DNA from: Atherinomorus stipes
Taxonomy: Eukaryota; Chordata; Actinopteri; Atheriniformes; Atherinidae
DNA length: 64,000 nt
NCBI GenBank assembly: GCA_023101725.1
Contig: JALJCO010000112.1
Coordinates: forward strand, 1-64,000
Direction of reading: 5' to 3'
In this document: one piece after another, positions 46,807-58,282 of the stretch
How the letters are laid out: the number at the start of each line of letters is the position of its first letter
Position numbering within the stretch: position 1 is the first letter of the stretch
The notes under the pieces: generated by a model
Seen by the model: the letters and a program-made list of their open reading frames with translations, nothing else
What the model was told of the DNA's origin: nothing
Databases searched by the model: none
Position numbers and translations under genes: made by a program

Positions 46807-46911
46807 CTAGAACTCATCGTGTCGGAGTAACGCTTCCCCGAAGTCCGTCACCTGACTCCCAACAAACAGGTCGTATTTGCTGAGGATTTCCTCCTTGGTC
46901 AGTTTTCCATC
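46807..46911 (-). CDS. calu: calu coding exon 6 (EF6 end, HDEF, stop)
   Basis: Minus-strand acceptor TTCAG|GATGG. Encodes [18 protein letters not shown] through RHDEF and TAG. The family-typical LFVGSQ-TDFGEAL segment identifies calumenin. Confidence 0.96.
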   Translation of the reverse strand, partial: DGKLTKEEILSKYDLFVGSQVTDFGEALLRHDEF

Positions 46912-49900
46912 CTGAACATAGACAGAAATGTCAGGTGTTAATCCTGCCAACAGGTCAACAGGCGAACAGGCTAACAGGTGAAGGCGGAGCTGCTGCTGTT
47001 CTTACCTTATTGCTGTCCGACTCGTACAGCAGGTGTTTGGCTTCGGCCTCAGCGTGGTCATAGTCGGCGGGCAGAATCCAGTCCAGAGTTTCCTCTTTGT
47101 CCATTTTCCCATCGTTGTTCTTGTCTCTGAACTCTGAAAACTGCTGCCGCTCTGTGGAGACCCACTCGGGTTCTTCGTCATCGTTCTCTGCAGTGTACAT
47201 GTCACCTGAACATGATGGAGAACCGTGTTAGAGGAGGAACCAGTCATGAATCAGGATATGCACGGAACAAGAAAGACGTGCAGGGAATGGAGGGTAACTC
47301 TGCTCCGCCTTCTTGTGGATGCACTGCTGATCGATCACGCAAACGTAAAGCCTCCTGAAGTCCCCCCTCAGGGACTGACTCACCCCTTTTAGAGCCCAGG
47401 CGTCTGGTCAAGTTCCAGACCCAGAGGACAAGAACTGGATTAGGAATGGGATGTCACTTCAGTTCATACACTATATTGCCAAAAGTATTGTCTCACCTGC
47501 CCTGACTCACATCTGAGCTTCAGTAACATCCATTCCTGATCCGTCGGGTTCAGGATGACGTTGGTCCACCTTTGCAGCTAGAACAGCTTCATCTTCTGGG
47601 AAGGCTGTCCACAAGGTTTAGGAGTGTTTCTGGGAATCTTTGACCATCTTCCAGAAGCACATTTGTGAGGTCACACTGATGTTGGACCAGAAGGCCTGGC
47701 TCTCAGTCTCCGCTCTGATTCATCCCAAAGCTGTTCTATGGGGTTGAGGTCAGGACTCTGTGCAGGCCAGTCCAGTTCCTCCACACCAGACTCTGCATCC
47801 AGGTCTTCATGGACCTGCTTTGTGCACTGGTGCACAGTCATGTTGGAAGAGGAAGGGACCAGCTCCAAACTGGTCCCACAAAGTTGGGACATGGAATTGT
47901 CCAGAATGTCTTGGTATGCTGAAGCATTCAGAGTTCCTTTCACTGGAACTAAGGGGCCAAGCCCAGCTCCTGAAAACACCCCCACACTATAATCCCCCCT
48001 CCACCAAGCTTTACACTTGGCACAATGCAGTCAGGCAATACTGTTGTCTTGGCAACCGCCAAACCCAGACTCCTCCATCAGATTGCCAGATGGAGAAGCG
48101 TGATTGGTCCCTCCAGAGAACGCCTCCACTGCTCTAGAGTCCAGCTGCTTTTCACCACTGCATCCACGCTTTGCGTTGCACTTGGTGACGTATGGATGGA
48201 TGCAGCTGGTCACCATGGAAACCCATTCCATGAAGCTCTCTGTCACTGTTCTTGATCTGATCTGAAAGCCACATGAAGTTTGAAGGTCTGTAGTGATTGA
48301 CTCTGCAGAAAGTTGGCCACCTCTTCTCACTATGCGCTTCAGCATCACTGACCCGCTCCATCAGTTTACGTGGCCGACCACTTCATGTCTGAGTTGATGT
48401 CGTTCCCAAACACTTCCATGTTCTTATAATCCAGCTGACAGGTGACTGTGAAATATTTAGGAGCGAAGAGATTTCACCACTGGATTGTTGCACAGGTGGC
48501 ATCCTATCACAGTTCCACGCTGGAATTCACTGAGCTTCCTGAGAGCGACACATTCTTTCAGAGATGTTTGTAGAAACAGTCTGCATGCCGAGCTGCTTCA
48601 TTTACACACCTGTGGACATGGAAGTGATGGAACACCTGATTCCATCATTTGGATGGGTGAGTGAATACCTTTGGCAATATAAAGTAGTGTGTATATGTGC
48701 TGTGGTACGTACTTGTGTGTGAGAAGGTTTGTTTTCATGTTAATATGCATTTGTTTTTGTGCAGATGTGCAGCTCTCCGCATCCACTCAAGCCTGACACT
48801 CCCGGAACAGACTGGAGGTTTGCTGGGAACAGCAACAGATTCTGCTACTCTCAGTTTCTCGCCAAGTATTTTCAGGTTTCCCCCGTCCCCGTGCTCTCAC
48901 CAGGACCAAGTCCTTCCCTTTCAGGACCAGAAGGTGTCGCCTGGACTCATGGATCACATCACATGGTGACGGCTGATGATGCTCTAATGCTTGCCGCACA
49001 CAAGAGCTTTCTGCTGAGCTGAAAGTCATGGAGGCCATTTGCGCAGCAGATCGTCACTGTGTCGCCTGATTTTTGTTGAGTTTTCTGCCTCACGAGGCCT
49101 TGAAGTAAAAATCAAACATGTTTGATATTTTTTGCCTTGCGAGGTGAAAAACTCACCGTGTGCACTCAACTTGAGCTCTGCTGAGGGCAGAAGATCTAGC
49201 GACCAATCAAAATGTGTCCGCAGATCACAAGATTTCAAGATGGCAGCTCACGGCGATGTAGTCAGTTACATTTTAGAGGATAAACTGAAGAAAACACGGC
49301 CAGATATGCTGGTCATCATATGCCTGCTGATATGATGTTTGGTCGGACTTCAGAAACATCATCCAGATATCATTTCTGTCTCAGTTTCAGTCATTTTTCT
49401 TACATGACTTCTTCTTTCCAGTATAAAGGAGGTTGGTGAACTCAAAGGTGCACTACCGCCACCAACTGGTATGATTATACTATAGTACAGTATGTTACAC
49501 ACGATTTACTTAATAAAACAACAAAATAAATAAAAATTAATTACGATAACATAATTCAGTCTCTAACAAAAAGATCCTCAAAACTTTTCTGCCTTCAGTC
49601 TTTGGATCTTTTTGCAAAATATCAATCAAGTCTTCTAACATGATGACAGAGGGCTGCCATCTTGAAATCATGTGATCTGTGGGGGCGTTTTGATTGGTCG
49701 CTAGATCATCTGCCCTCAGCAGAGCTCAAGTTGAGCACGCACGCAGAGTTTTTCACCTTGCGAGGTAAAAAATATCAAACGTTTGATTTTCACCTCAAGG
49801 CCTCGCGAGACAGAAAACTCCGGTGGCACAGCGACTATCTGCTGAGCAAACGGCCTCCATGACTTCTAGCTCAGCAGAAAGCGTGGTGTGCGGCAGGTAT

Positions 49901-51135
49901 TAGGGTCCGGCTTTTAGAGTGAGCTGTAGGAACATCAGCTGTTACCACTGATGCAGGTGTTACCATGGACACCGGAAACGTCTCCATCATTAAACTCGCT
50001 AGACTGAAGCGGTTCTCGGCTTCTCACCGATGTACTCTTTCAGGTCGATGAAACCGTCACCATTCTTGTCGATGTCTTCAATGGTTTCCTGTGAGAGACA
50101 GACGGATGTTAGAGATGAGCGTGAACACACCGTCACATGACCTCCGGGTCGCCACCATCACCTGGACGACGACGTCCTTCATGTGTTCGTAGTCCTCCGG
50201 ATGAAGGAAGGCTGTGAACTCCTGTTTATCCGCCGTCAGATCGCCGTTTCTGTCGGCGACCCGGAAACGTCTCTCGTCTCTCCACATCATGTGGGTGTAG
50301 TTGTACTCCGTGTCTGTCGTTGGGTCATCTAGCCAATCAGAACAGATCAGTCACAAGACCAATGAGACAAGATCTGCTGTTTGTGGTGAGGAAGGTTCTT
50401 ATCTAAAGCCTGAAGCAGGAGGAATCCTTACCCAGGTAGCTCCCGTACGTCACGTTCTTATACTCCTCCCAGCTGATGGAGCCGTCGTTGTTGAGGTCGA
50501 AGTCCTTCCACTGATGTTCTACGCTCTCATAAATGTGCTTCTTCTGAGCGTTTTTGATCCAAAGCCTCAGCTCCTCCTCAGAGACAAAACCATCGTTGTT
50601 TTCATCTATTCTGTCCACCATGATGCTGCAGAGAAACAAACAGCTGCAGTAAGTCTAACGTCTTCACCCTTTAGCTGCTTTTATTTTATTATCTATTGTT
50701 AATCATTTATGTTTCCATATAAAATCAACCACTGAGATCAAGACCTCTTTCACAAGGGTAAGCTGGCCAAGACGGGCAGCAGCACACGTCAGAATAAAAA
50801 AAACAAATAGACAGAAATACTAAAATAAAATGATAACGTTCTCCCCTCGTCCGTTAAAGAAGTCAGAAGTGTAGGAAGTGTCCGGGGTTCCCACAGAGAC
50901 CACCACCTCAGCTCACCTCAGTCTGCGTTTACTCTCCTCCGGTGACAGCTGATCGAAGGTTTTGGCTTCCTCTTGTCCGAGAAAAGCTTCGTGATCGTAC
51001 TCGAAGTTCTTGTCGTCGCTGTGCTCCAGCTGGCTGAGAGGTTCCTCGTGATGGACCCGAGTCTTCCTCTCTGTGGGTTTGCTGCTGCCGGAGGCCACGC
51101 AGACCAGGAAGCATATCAGGACCGGATGCATCATC
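46807..51135 (-). CDS. calu: Calumenin
   Basis: Six exons (51135-50917, 50625-50432, 50328-50162, 50088-50028, 47205-47006, 46911-46807) splice in frame to 314 residues; human calumenin has 315. Residues 1 to about 18 are a signal peptide, followed by [13 protein letters not shown]. Six EF-hand loops start at about residues 80, 116, 163, 200, 241 and 277, each with D at position 1 and E at position 12. N130-V-T matches the known glycosylation site region. The C-terminus is H-D-E-F, the calumenin-type ER retention signal; reticulocalbins end HDEL. Calumenin is a CREC-family protein of the ER and secretory path that binds calcium with low affinity and affects vitamin K-dependent carboxylation and SERCA2. 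Teleosts usually have two copies (calua, calub); which this is cannot be told. The start follows an AG acceptor directly (G|ATGATG), so 5' UTR exon(s) lie upstream. Confidence 0.97.
47006..47205 (-). CDS. calu: calu coding exon 5 (EF5, start of EF6)
   Basis: Acceptor TTCAG|GTGAC and donor AATAAG|GTAAGA. Encodes DMYTAEN, E-P-E-W-V, the [12 protein letters not shown] loop and DYDHAEAEA. Confidence 0.96.
47469..48684 (-). mobile_element. Tc1-like element copy 3, nearly full length
   Basis: TA-flanked; ends CACTATATTGCCAAAAGTAT and ..TTTGGCAATATAAAG. At 1,216 bp it is the cleanest of the three copies. The minus-strand transposase contains [11 protein letters not shown] near 47,750 but is broken by frame changes. 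Confidence 0.9.
47671..47985 (-). pseudogene. Tc1 transposase remnant
   Basis: Catalytic C-terminal part with the conserved NPIE motif. Further pieces in other frames lie at 48,031-48,361 (helix-turn-helix region), so the gene is disrupted. Confidence 0.85.
48986..49903. mobile_element. Foldback element, family 3, copy 2
   Basis: Ends TTGCCGCACACAAGAGC and inverse; arms match 25,326-26,135 (GCAGAAGATCTAGCGACCAA). Confidence 0.85.
50028..50088 (-). CDS. calu: calu coding exon 4 (EF4)
   Basis: A 61-bp exon encoding [20 protein letters not shown]. Acceptor CACAG|GAAACC, donor CATCG|GTGAGA. Confidence 0.95.
50162..50328 (-). CDS. calu: calu coding exon 3 (EF3)
   Basis: Encodes [22 protein letters not shown] and the [12 protein letters not shown] loop. 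Acceptor GCTAG|ATGACC, donor CCAG|GTGATG. N147-Y-T is an extra potential glycosylation sequon. Confidence 0.95.
50432..50625 (-). CDS. calu: calu coding exon 2 (EF1, EF2)
   Basis: Encodes [18 protein letters not shown] through [12 protein letters not shown]. Acceptor CTGCAG|CATCAT, donor CTGG|GTAAGG. Confidence 0.96.
50917..51135 (-). CDS. calu: calu coding exon 1 (signal peptide)
   Basis: Starts with tandem ATG codons right after an AG acceptor (TATCCAG|GATGATG). Encodes the hydrophobic leader LICFLVCVA and the conserved [10 protein letters not shown] segment. Donor CTGAG|GTGAGC. Met1 or Met2 could serve as start; the difference is one residue. Confidence 0.94.
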
Positions 51136-51676
51136 CTGGATAAAAGACAGATCCAGGATTTTAAACATCTGGAACCGTCTGAGACTCATTTACGTTTCAC
51201 ATGAGAACCATGAAGGTGTCACGCACCGCTTCCATGGGGGCAAGTCTGCCACAGCTCCGAGGTAAAAGAGCTTGACTGTAAACGGAATAAAAGTCAAAGT
51301 CCGCACTATTGATTACTGAGGACTACTTAAAGTTGTACTTCCATGGTGATTTCATTAATATTTCTCTGTTCTCCATTATTATTGAATGCATTCTGCATCG
51401 TTTCTGTTTAAAAAACCTTCTGGTATCTTAGTATCCAGCTGTATTTGTATACTAGAAGAGAGGCTTGTGGTCCAACGGCAGCTTTTCCGGGTCCTTCTCA
51501 TGAATTTCCGTCTGATTGGCTGCCTCCCATCAGTGTATGAAGGAGCTCCGCCCTCCGCTCTTATTTCGCTACAGACAGGAAATAGAGCCGACAAACAAGT
51601 TTGTTCCGCCATGCTAACAAACAGTTAGCTAATTAGCTTCTCAACTCCGGCTACAGTCGTGCCGTCTTTACTTTAG

Positions 51677-52591
51677 GTGTAGTGGAGGGTTACCTGCCTT
51701 CCAATGGACAGATAGAAACCCCACGTGGGATACGCTATTTGCAATGTTACGTAGAAGTGCGAGGCTGTTCCCGATTCGCTCTTTTCTTCGTATTGTTTCT
51801 CTGATGAGAAAGAACAGCCGACTGGGGGGAACGCAACGCTAGCAAGTCAGCATGTGTAAGTAAACAAGGGGAAACCCTCCGTATTTCAGGGGGGCAAGTT
51901 AAACGGGTTTTCAGTGGAAGGAGGCCTTTAAAGCTCGGCTGGAACCGTAAGTTGTTTTCTTCTAATTTTTAAAGGCTATTATTTGTCATGTGGGGGCCAC
52001 AGCGAGGTGTCATTTTTAATTACCTCCAGCATCACTCCTGACTTTTTGATGAACCGGTCCCTGTCTAGTTAGTCCTGCAGTTATGTTAGTCCGCTCTGTA
52101 CGGGTCTTGCAGGTTTAATTCCGTCACACAAACCATTTTCAAGCTGTCTTGGAACCATCTTTCATGTATTTTACCGCTTCTAAAACCGCGTGTAGAACAA
52201 TCATCTGACAGCGACGGGATCCTGCCGACATCACGTCTGTGAGGGATTTCCAGCCGCTGCTGCAGCATCATTTAAACATCAGATATTTACGTGAAAACAC
52301 GTCTGATTGATGTGATCTTGTTTGTCATGAATCTTAAAATTTGGCAAATTCTTGTAAACTTCAGTGCTGGCTGAGACAAACCAGCCCCCCCCCAGATTTG
52401 TGTCCAGACTGCGTTCATAGTGACTTTGCTGTTGCTGCAGTGGAAAAATATGTAGCCTAGTTATGAATATAAATGAATTCCTGTTGTGATTTTATTCTCT
52501 TAAAGAGAGATCATTAAAAAACAAAAAAGCTTTGTTGATTAATAACAGGACTGTTTAAAATGGATAAAATCCGAGCATACCCTCCACTACA
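51677..52591. mobile_element. GTAGTGGAGGGT-type TIR element
   Basis: The left end GTGTAGTGGAGGGTTACC and right end ..ATACCCTCCACTACAG are inverted. About 915 bp, no transposase. Confidence 0.65.
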
Positions 52592-52844
52592 GATCGTTAG
52601 TGGTGACAGCCTGACTATGTGAGGATGAGAAAACCAAAGTCCAACTTCCTTCACTATATGCCTTGTTTAACAAATTGTTCTGTGATTATCATTTTCATGC
52701 CATAGAGTGCCATCACTCATACATGTGAAGGACCTATAAATTTTCTATTAGCTATGGTTTTGTTTCTAAAAAATCTATTAATGGCCTATATAGGCTATTT
52801 ATCCTTCAGCTATATATAGCCTATATACAAAACAATGAATTTTT

Positions 52845-52945
52845 TTCGGGGTATCGGCCGATTAATCGGCTATCGGCTTTTTTCCTGCTCCAAACTATCG
52901 TTATTATATCGGCCTTTAAAAATCCACTATCGGTCGACCTTTACT
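52845..52945. mobile_element. hAT-like MITE fragment
   Basis: GTATCGGCCGATTAATCGGC and CTATCGGTCGACC words resemble the TATCGGCC-rich MITE family elsewhere in the window. Both ends are degraded. Confidence 0.5.
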
Positions 52946-52964
52946 AGGGACAATCATTAAAGTA

Positions 52965-54390
52965 AACTCACCTAGGGCCCACCACTCAAGTTAACTCTCC
53001 TAGGGGCCATTGTTAAAGTTAACTCACCTAGGGACCGCTACCAAAGTTAACTCACCTAGGGACAACCGCTAAAGTTAACTCACCTAGGGGCCATTGTTAA
53101 AGTTAACTCACCTAGGGACCACCGCTAAAGTTAACTCACCTAGGGACCACCGCTAAAGTTAACTCACCTAGGGACCACCGCTAAAGTTAACTCACCTAGG
53201 GGCCATTGTTAAAGTTAACTCACCTAGGGACCGCTACCAAAGTTAACTCACCCAGGGACCGCCGCTAAAGTTAACTCACGTAGGGACCACCGCTAAAGTT
53301 AACTCACGTAGGGACCACCACTAGTTAACACTCCGAGGGACAGCTGCTTAAGTTAGCTTACCTAGGAACTGTTGCCAAAGTAAACTCACCTAGGGACCAC
53401 CACTAAATTTAACTCTCCTAGGGGACCATCGCTACCAAAGTTAACTCACCCAGGGACCGCCGCTAAAGTTAACTCACGTAGGGACCACCGCTAAAGTTAA
53501 CTCACGTGGGGACCACCACTAGTTAACACTCCGAGGGACAGCTGCTTAAGTTAGCTTACCTAGGAACTGTTGCCAAAGTAAACTCACCTAGGGACCACCA
53601 CTAAATTTAACTCTCCTAGGGGACCATCACTAAGATTAACTCACCTAGGAACTGCCACTAAAGTTAACTCAACTAGGGACCGTCGCTAAAGTTAACTCTC
53701 TCAGGGACTGCCGCTAAAGTTAACTCTCCCAGTGACCGCCGCTAAATTTAACTCACCTAGGGACCGTCGCTAAAGCCAACTCTCCTAGGGACCATCGCTA
53801 AAGTTTACTCACCTAGGGACCGCCGCTAAAGCTAACACTCCTAGGGGCCCCTGCTAAAGTTAACTCACCCAGGGACCACCGCTAAAGTTAACTCACCCAG
53901 GGACCACCGCTAAAGTTAACTCTCCCAGGGACCACCGCTAAAGTTAACTCTCCCAGGGACTGCCGCTAAAGTTAACTCTCCCAGGGACCACCGCTAAAGT
54001 TAACTCTCCCAGGGACCGCCGCTAAAGTTAACTCACCTAGGGACCACCGCTAATGTAAACTCACCTAGGGACCGCCGCTAATGTAAACTCACCTAGGGAC
54101 CACCGCTAATGTAAACTCACCTAGGGACCACCGCTAATGTAAACTCACCTAGGGACCGCCGCTAAAGGTAACACTACCAGGGACCGCCGCTAAAGTTAAC
54201 ACTCCCAGGGACCGCCGCTAAAGTTAACTCACCCAGGGACCGCCACTAAAGTTAACTCACCCAGGGACCGCCACTAAAGTTAACTCACCTAGGGACCGCT
54301 ACTAAAGCTAACTCTCCTGGGGACCATCGCTAAAGTTAACTCACCTAGGGACCGCCGCTAAAGCTAACACCCCTAAGGACTGCCGCTAAT
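52965..54390. repeat. 28-bp minisatellite, ~50 units
   Basis: The unit is about AAAGTTAACTCACCTAGGGA plus CCACCGCT, containing GTTAAC and CCTAGG palindromes. A segment of seven units (~198 bp) starting near 53,234 is repeated near 53,432, a higher-order duplication. Non-coding, inside calu intron 1. Confidence 0.95.
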
Positions 54391-55979
54391 GGGTTACGTC
54401 AGGTTTTTATTTGAAATCACACAAGTAAATAAAACGGGGGATTGTGGGATATATTGGTGCTAACCAGTGATGCTAACCTAGCAGTTAACGTTGACAGTGC
54501 ATATTAAGCAGTTGGTTAACTCGGAAAGGATTAAGGATTTAACTCACTGTTAGGGGGGTTGACCAGAAGTTAGAATGACCCAGAACTGAACAAGGGGCCC
54601 TGGTGGTTCTGGACGGGGAACATCTGGCACTAATGATCCTGTACTGATGTAGAACTGATTCTTACTCCTGAAGTAGGAAATCAACTGAGGATGGATTACC
54701 ACATCCATACGTTTATTAATGATGGTGGATATATTCTGGTGTATTACAGGGATCTGTATCACGGTCTTTCCTGCACTGGCTACAGAACCAGTGTCTCATT
54801 CTGGTCTACAGATGATGGATCTGAGAGTGAGACCAGGACCTGCAGCCATCTAAAGCTGATCTGAGGGAGTTTAAGGAGGAAGTCCCTGATCAGCGATGCT
54901 GGCCGTTACCTTCGTTGGGTGTTTGCTGGTCGATGTTTGTTCTTTGGTCGTGTTGCCTTCTGCCCCGCTCACTCCTGGAGGAGATTTCTAATTTCACTGA
55001 AGCTTTGATCTGGATGAAAAAGTAGAAAATGATGAGAAAAACTTTCTTTCAGCAAAAAAAAAGTTTCAACCATGATGGTGACGATTATTTTATGATTTTA
55101 TACCTTATCATAATTATTGTCATTATTATTATTGGTGAAGATCTTAATTGTGGCCAAACTCATTTTAGTTCATGGCCAAACCAGGAAAATAACAACAAAG
55201 TAGCCTACAAACAATAAAAACATTTTTTTCTTTGTTTTCGTACTACAAGTACATGTTTTATTTGATGAACAGTTCTTTCAGAAAACATTGAGAACAACAC
55301 GTGTAAAAGTAGTGCAGTAACCACGTTTTACTTCAGTTATCATCCACACATCCATTAAAAATAATAAAACCAGCGTACATTTAATCCCAGGTATCTGAAA
55401 TAATAAAAAGTTCCGGGAAGTATTTCACAGTATGATCAGAGTAACTCATCAGGTATCTGGAAGTTATTTAAGTGTGTATTTCCGACAGAACAACTGTCCC
55501 CTGCCTCGGACTCATTAGGGATGACAGTGACTTAGTTAATTCCTCTGTCATCACGTTTTCATCCTGCGGACCAGGCTGGACCCTCTCAGGGGCCAGTTCT
55601 GGGTCCCGGACCGTATGTTTGACACCCCTGATGTTCGTGAATACTGAAGAAGTACTAGTAAAGTACAAACATGTTCCAGGTGGACTCGTGACGTCAGTTT
55701 ACGTTCTACGTTTGTTGTAATTTTAATGTTTTTTCCATCTTTTAACTCCAGAAACGTCCGTTACTTTTCTGAGTGAGAGACAAACGTCCTGCAGGAAAAC
55801 CGAGTCAGAGACATCTGGACAGAAATGAGGATGACGTCATGTTTGTCCCGGACAGGTAACAGCTCACGCGCTTCTTCTTTACTCTGAAGTTTCTGATTGT
55901 TTGTGTTTTTCTTCAAAGTTTCACTGAACAATGAAACCAACAAACAAACGGAGCCAATCAGAACTCACGTCTACATCAC
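54391..55979. other. Intronic stretch, no gene seen
   Basis: No exon or repeat was recognised. Confidence 0.4.
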
Positions 55980-56345
55980 CTCAAACGTCACCCCGCGGCG
56001 CTCTCACCTGTGCGCGTGCGTGACAGCTTCACCTGATTGATCCGTGTTTTCCGCGTCCTCGCGCCCCCGGAGCTTGTGTCCGCAAACAGACCCGCACACC
56101 GTCTCCGTTCACCGCCCGGAGCTACCGACTCGTCTGATTGGTCCACATATGCATGACGTCAGAGACCTTGGGCATCGCACGCGCTTCTAACTGGTCGTTT
56201 CCAGCGTCTGGACCAATGAGAGAGTCCGCGGTGAGAGAAGAAGTTGCGTCCTGCCACGTCCTCAGTGTCCCGCGTGACCAGGAGCGCAGGGGCTGCAGAC
56301 GCTCGCGGGGCACCCGGAGACCCCCCTTTACCCAAGTTCAACCTC
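55980..56345 (-). promoter_or_regulatory. calu: CpG-rich region, likely calumenin promoter and first exon
   Basis: CpG density jumps here. On the minus strand CACAG|GTGAGAG at 56,008 is a strong donor fitting a non-coding first exon. Upstream (higher coordinates) lie CCAAT boxes (ATTGG at 56,137), an ATTGGTCCACA close to the ER stress element II, and a perfect TGACGTCA at 56,154-56,161. This is inferred from position, strand and motifs; no transcript supports it. Confidence 0.5.
56008..56130 (-). other. calu: Candidate non-coding exon 1 of calumenin
   Basis: Bounded by the donor at 56,008. The 5' limit is unknown and is placed short of the CCAAT box. Confidence 0.35.
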
Positions 56346-56889
56346 CGGAGACCCCAGATTAGTCTGGTTCTGCACTTTTATGGTGTTTGAAGAGAGCATG
56401 GGCGCAAAAACTGTATAAATAATATTATTTGTACAATAGTAACTTTCTGCACATGATGCGCGAGCGGGTCGATGTTAGATTTAAGGATGTTTATTTGATT
56501 TCGGGCATTTCTGAATTTTCTTTTTGGCAAGAATAAAATGCCACACTTAACTTACTTGAGTTGTCATTTTTCTAGAAGTCAAAATCTAAATGGGTTGACA
56601 CATTAATTATTAATTTAATATTTCTTTAAGTCAGATACTCCATAACCCGGTAGAGTAAGCATAAATAATCTTTTAGCTGGATAAATCAATACAATGTTTT
56701 CATATAAATATGAAATTTTCACACAAAAATCTCTGAATATCTATAAACTACAAGCTGTTCGGTCATGACAAGTAATAAAAATATCCTGCAAGTTATTAAG
56801 ATATTTTTATTATTTTTAAATTTGCTATATTTCTTCTGTGCAGACCGAAATAAACAGGTCAGCGGGAAGCTAAAGGGACACGTCCAGGA
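56346..56889. other. No gene seen
   Basis: AT-rich non-coding sequence beyond the CpG-rich region. Confidence 0.5.
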
Positions 56890-57405
56890 CAGGTCACTGT
56901 CAAGAAGTAGAGCAGACTCTACTTCTTAAGGAAGCTGAGATCATTCAACGTCTGCACCAAGATGTTGCAGATCTTCTACAAGTCTGTTGTGGAAAGTGCA
57001 ATCAGCTTTGCAGCATCTGCTGGGGAAGCAGCATCAGAATCAGAGACTTGAAGAAACTAAACAAGCTGATCAAGAAAGCTGGTTCTGTGCTGGGGATAAC
57101 TCTGGAGCCGCTGGAGATGATCGTTCAGAAAAGAATGCTGCACAAGCTGATGAAGATGATGGAGGACTCTTCCCATCCTCTCCACAACACGGTGAAGAAT
57201 CAACAGAGTGTGTTCAGTGGGAGGCTGCGTCAAGTCCGCTGTAGGACGGAGAGATACAGGAATTCATTCCTGCCAGCAACCATCACCCTGAAGAACAAGA
57301 CTGACTGACTTTTTCTTTTTTTTTCTTTTTTTAAATAAACAAAAAAGTGAGCTTTTACAATACAGAATTTCCCTTCTGGGATGAATAAAGTATTTTTCAT
57401 TCATT
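56890..57405 (+). mobile_element. Non-LTR retrotransposon 3' end (Rex/CR1-like)
   Basis: Frame-shifted translation gives L-R-S-F-N-V-C-T-K-M-L-Q-I-F-Y-K-S-V-V-E-S and S-H-P-L-H-N-T-V, the C-terminal tail of a fish LINE reverse transcriptase. It is followed by a T-rich 3' UTR and (ATTC)n. Clade uncertain. Confidence 0.7.
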
Positions 57406-57419
57406 CATTCATTTTTATT

Positions 57420-57710
57420 AAAAGCTATATTAAAAAAAAAAAAAAAAACAATACCTCCACTAAGCATTTGGAGGGGTGCAGAATGAAAGTACAGCATTGC
57501 CTTGAAAAATTATATTTAGCCTGAAAATAAGTATAAAATAAATTTGAACATGTTTGATAATGGCATTATGTTCACACCTACAAGCCAGTACAGGCGCCAT
57601 TGCAGTTGCCAAATACGGCCTCTATGGGACAATCGTATGTTTGGCACAATTAGGCTGGTACAGGGTTAAATGGTGGAGTCGGCAAGATTAATAAATACAA
57701 ATTAACAAAA
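57420..57710. repeat. Repeat shared with 18,290-18,540
   Basis: TTATTAAAAGCTATATT, GCAGAATGAAAGTACAGCAT and GATAATGGCATTATGTTCAC match the interior of the 18-19 kb MITE. Confidence 0.75.
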
Positions 57711-57750
57711 TGATAATTTAGTGAAATAAAATAGCCTATTGCTTTTGAAT

Positions 57751-57961
57751 GGGCTATATGCCCGGCTCCACTACTTCCTGAACTTCAGACAGCACCTTTG
57801 CTTCCTGTCTTTCATTACCGGACAAACTAATTACTCCAGGTGTGTCTGGCCAGTTACTGAGGTCAGACACACCTGGGTTAATCAGTTCGTCCAGTCACAA
57901 CAGACAGGAAGCAAAGGTGCTGTCTGACGTTCAGGAAGTAGTGGAGCCGTGCATACAGCCC
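57751..57961. repeat. 211-bp palindrome
   Basis: From GGGCTATATGC to GCATACAGCCC the sequence folds on itself with arms of about 95 bp and roughly 90% pairing (CTTCCTGAACTTCAGACAGC with its inverse). A short spacer lies near 57,855. Confidence 0.92.
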
Positions 57962-58042
57962 ACTGTGGTCGAAAATGAAAATAACAAAAACAAAACTGTA
58001 CCAAACAAATTAGAGCACCTTGCTCATGAATGGTGGACCCGA

Positions 58043-58282
58043 ATAGGATAGCCCAGTGGTAGCGTCGTAGGCTTGGGCTCGGCAGACCCAGGTTCGATTC
58101 CCCGATACGACTCCTGGGTGTACCACTGCGGACCCCTGAGCAAGGTCCTTAACCCCCCCACCAACTGCTCCCCGGGCACTTTAAGTAGCAGCCCCCTGCT
58201 CTCTGGTACTCACAGTACAGAGATGGTAAAATGCAGAGTCCTGATTTCCCCTCAGGGATCATACAAGTATAACAAAAAAAAA
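58043..58282 (+). mobile_element. tRNA-derived SINE, copy 2
   Basis: ATAGCCCAGTGGTAGCG (A box) and GGTTCGATTCC (B box), with the same body as copy 1 and an A-tail at 58,273-58,281. Confidence 0.9.

Larger units (their letters stand above)
47206..50027 (-). other. calu intron 4, ~2.8 kb, transposon-filled
   Basis: Contains a Tc1-like copy (47,469-48,684) and a foldback element (48,986-49,903). Little unique intron sequence remains. Confidence 0.8.
51136..56007 (-). other. calu intron 1 (inferred), ~4.9 kb
   Basis: Runs from the acceptor before the start exon to an inferred donor at 56,008. It holds a MITE (51,677-52,591), a hAT-like fragment (~52,845-52,945), a large minisatellite, and 54,391-55,979, in which no gene was seen. 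Confidence 0.5.

Noticed and set aside
45716..46883. Several long plus-strand open frames rich in W-S-G-T-G
   Set aside because: They arise because the minisatellite unit lacks stops in several frames; all frames are open over the same repeat.
46807..51135. Reticulocalbin-1 or -3 instead of calumenin
   Set aside because: The C-terminus is HDEF rather than HDEL, and the [14 protein letters not shown] and KPTE-RVHHE segments fit calumenin.
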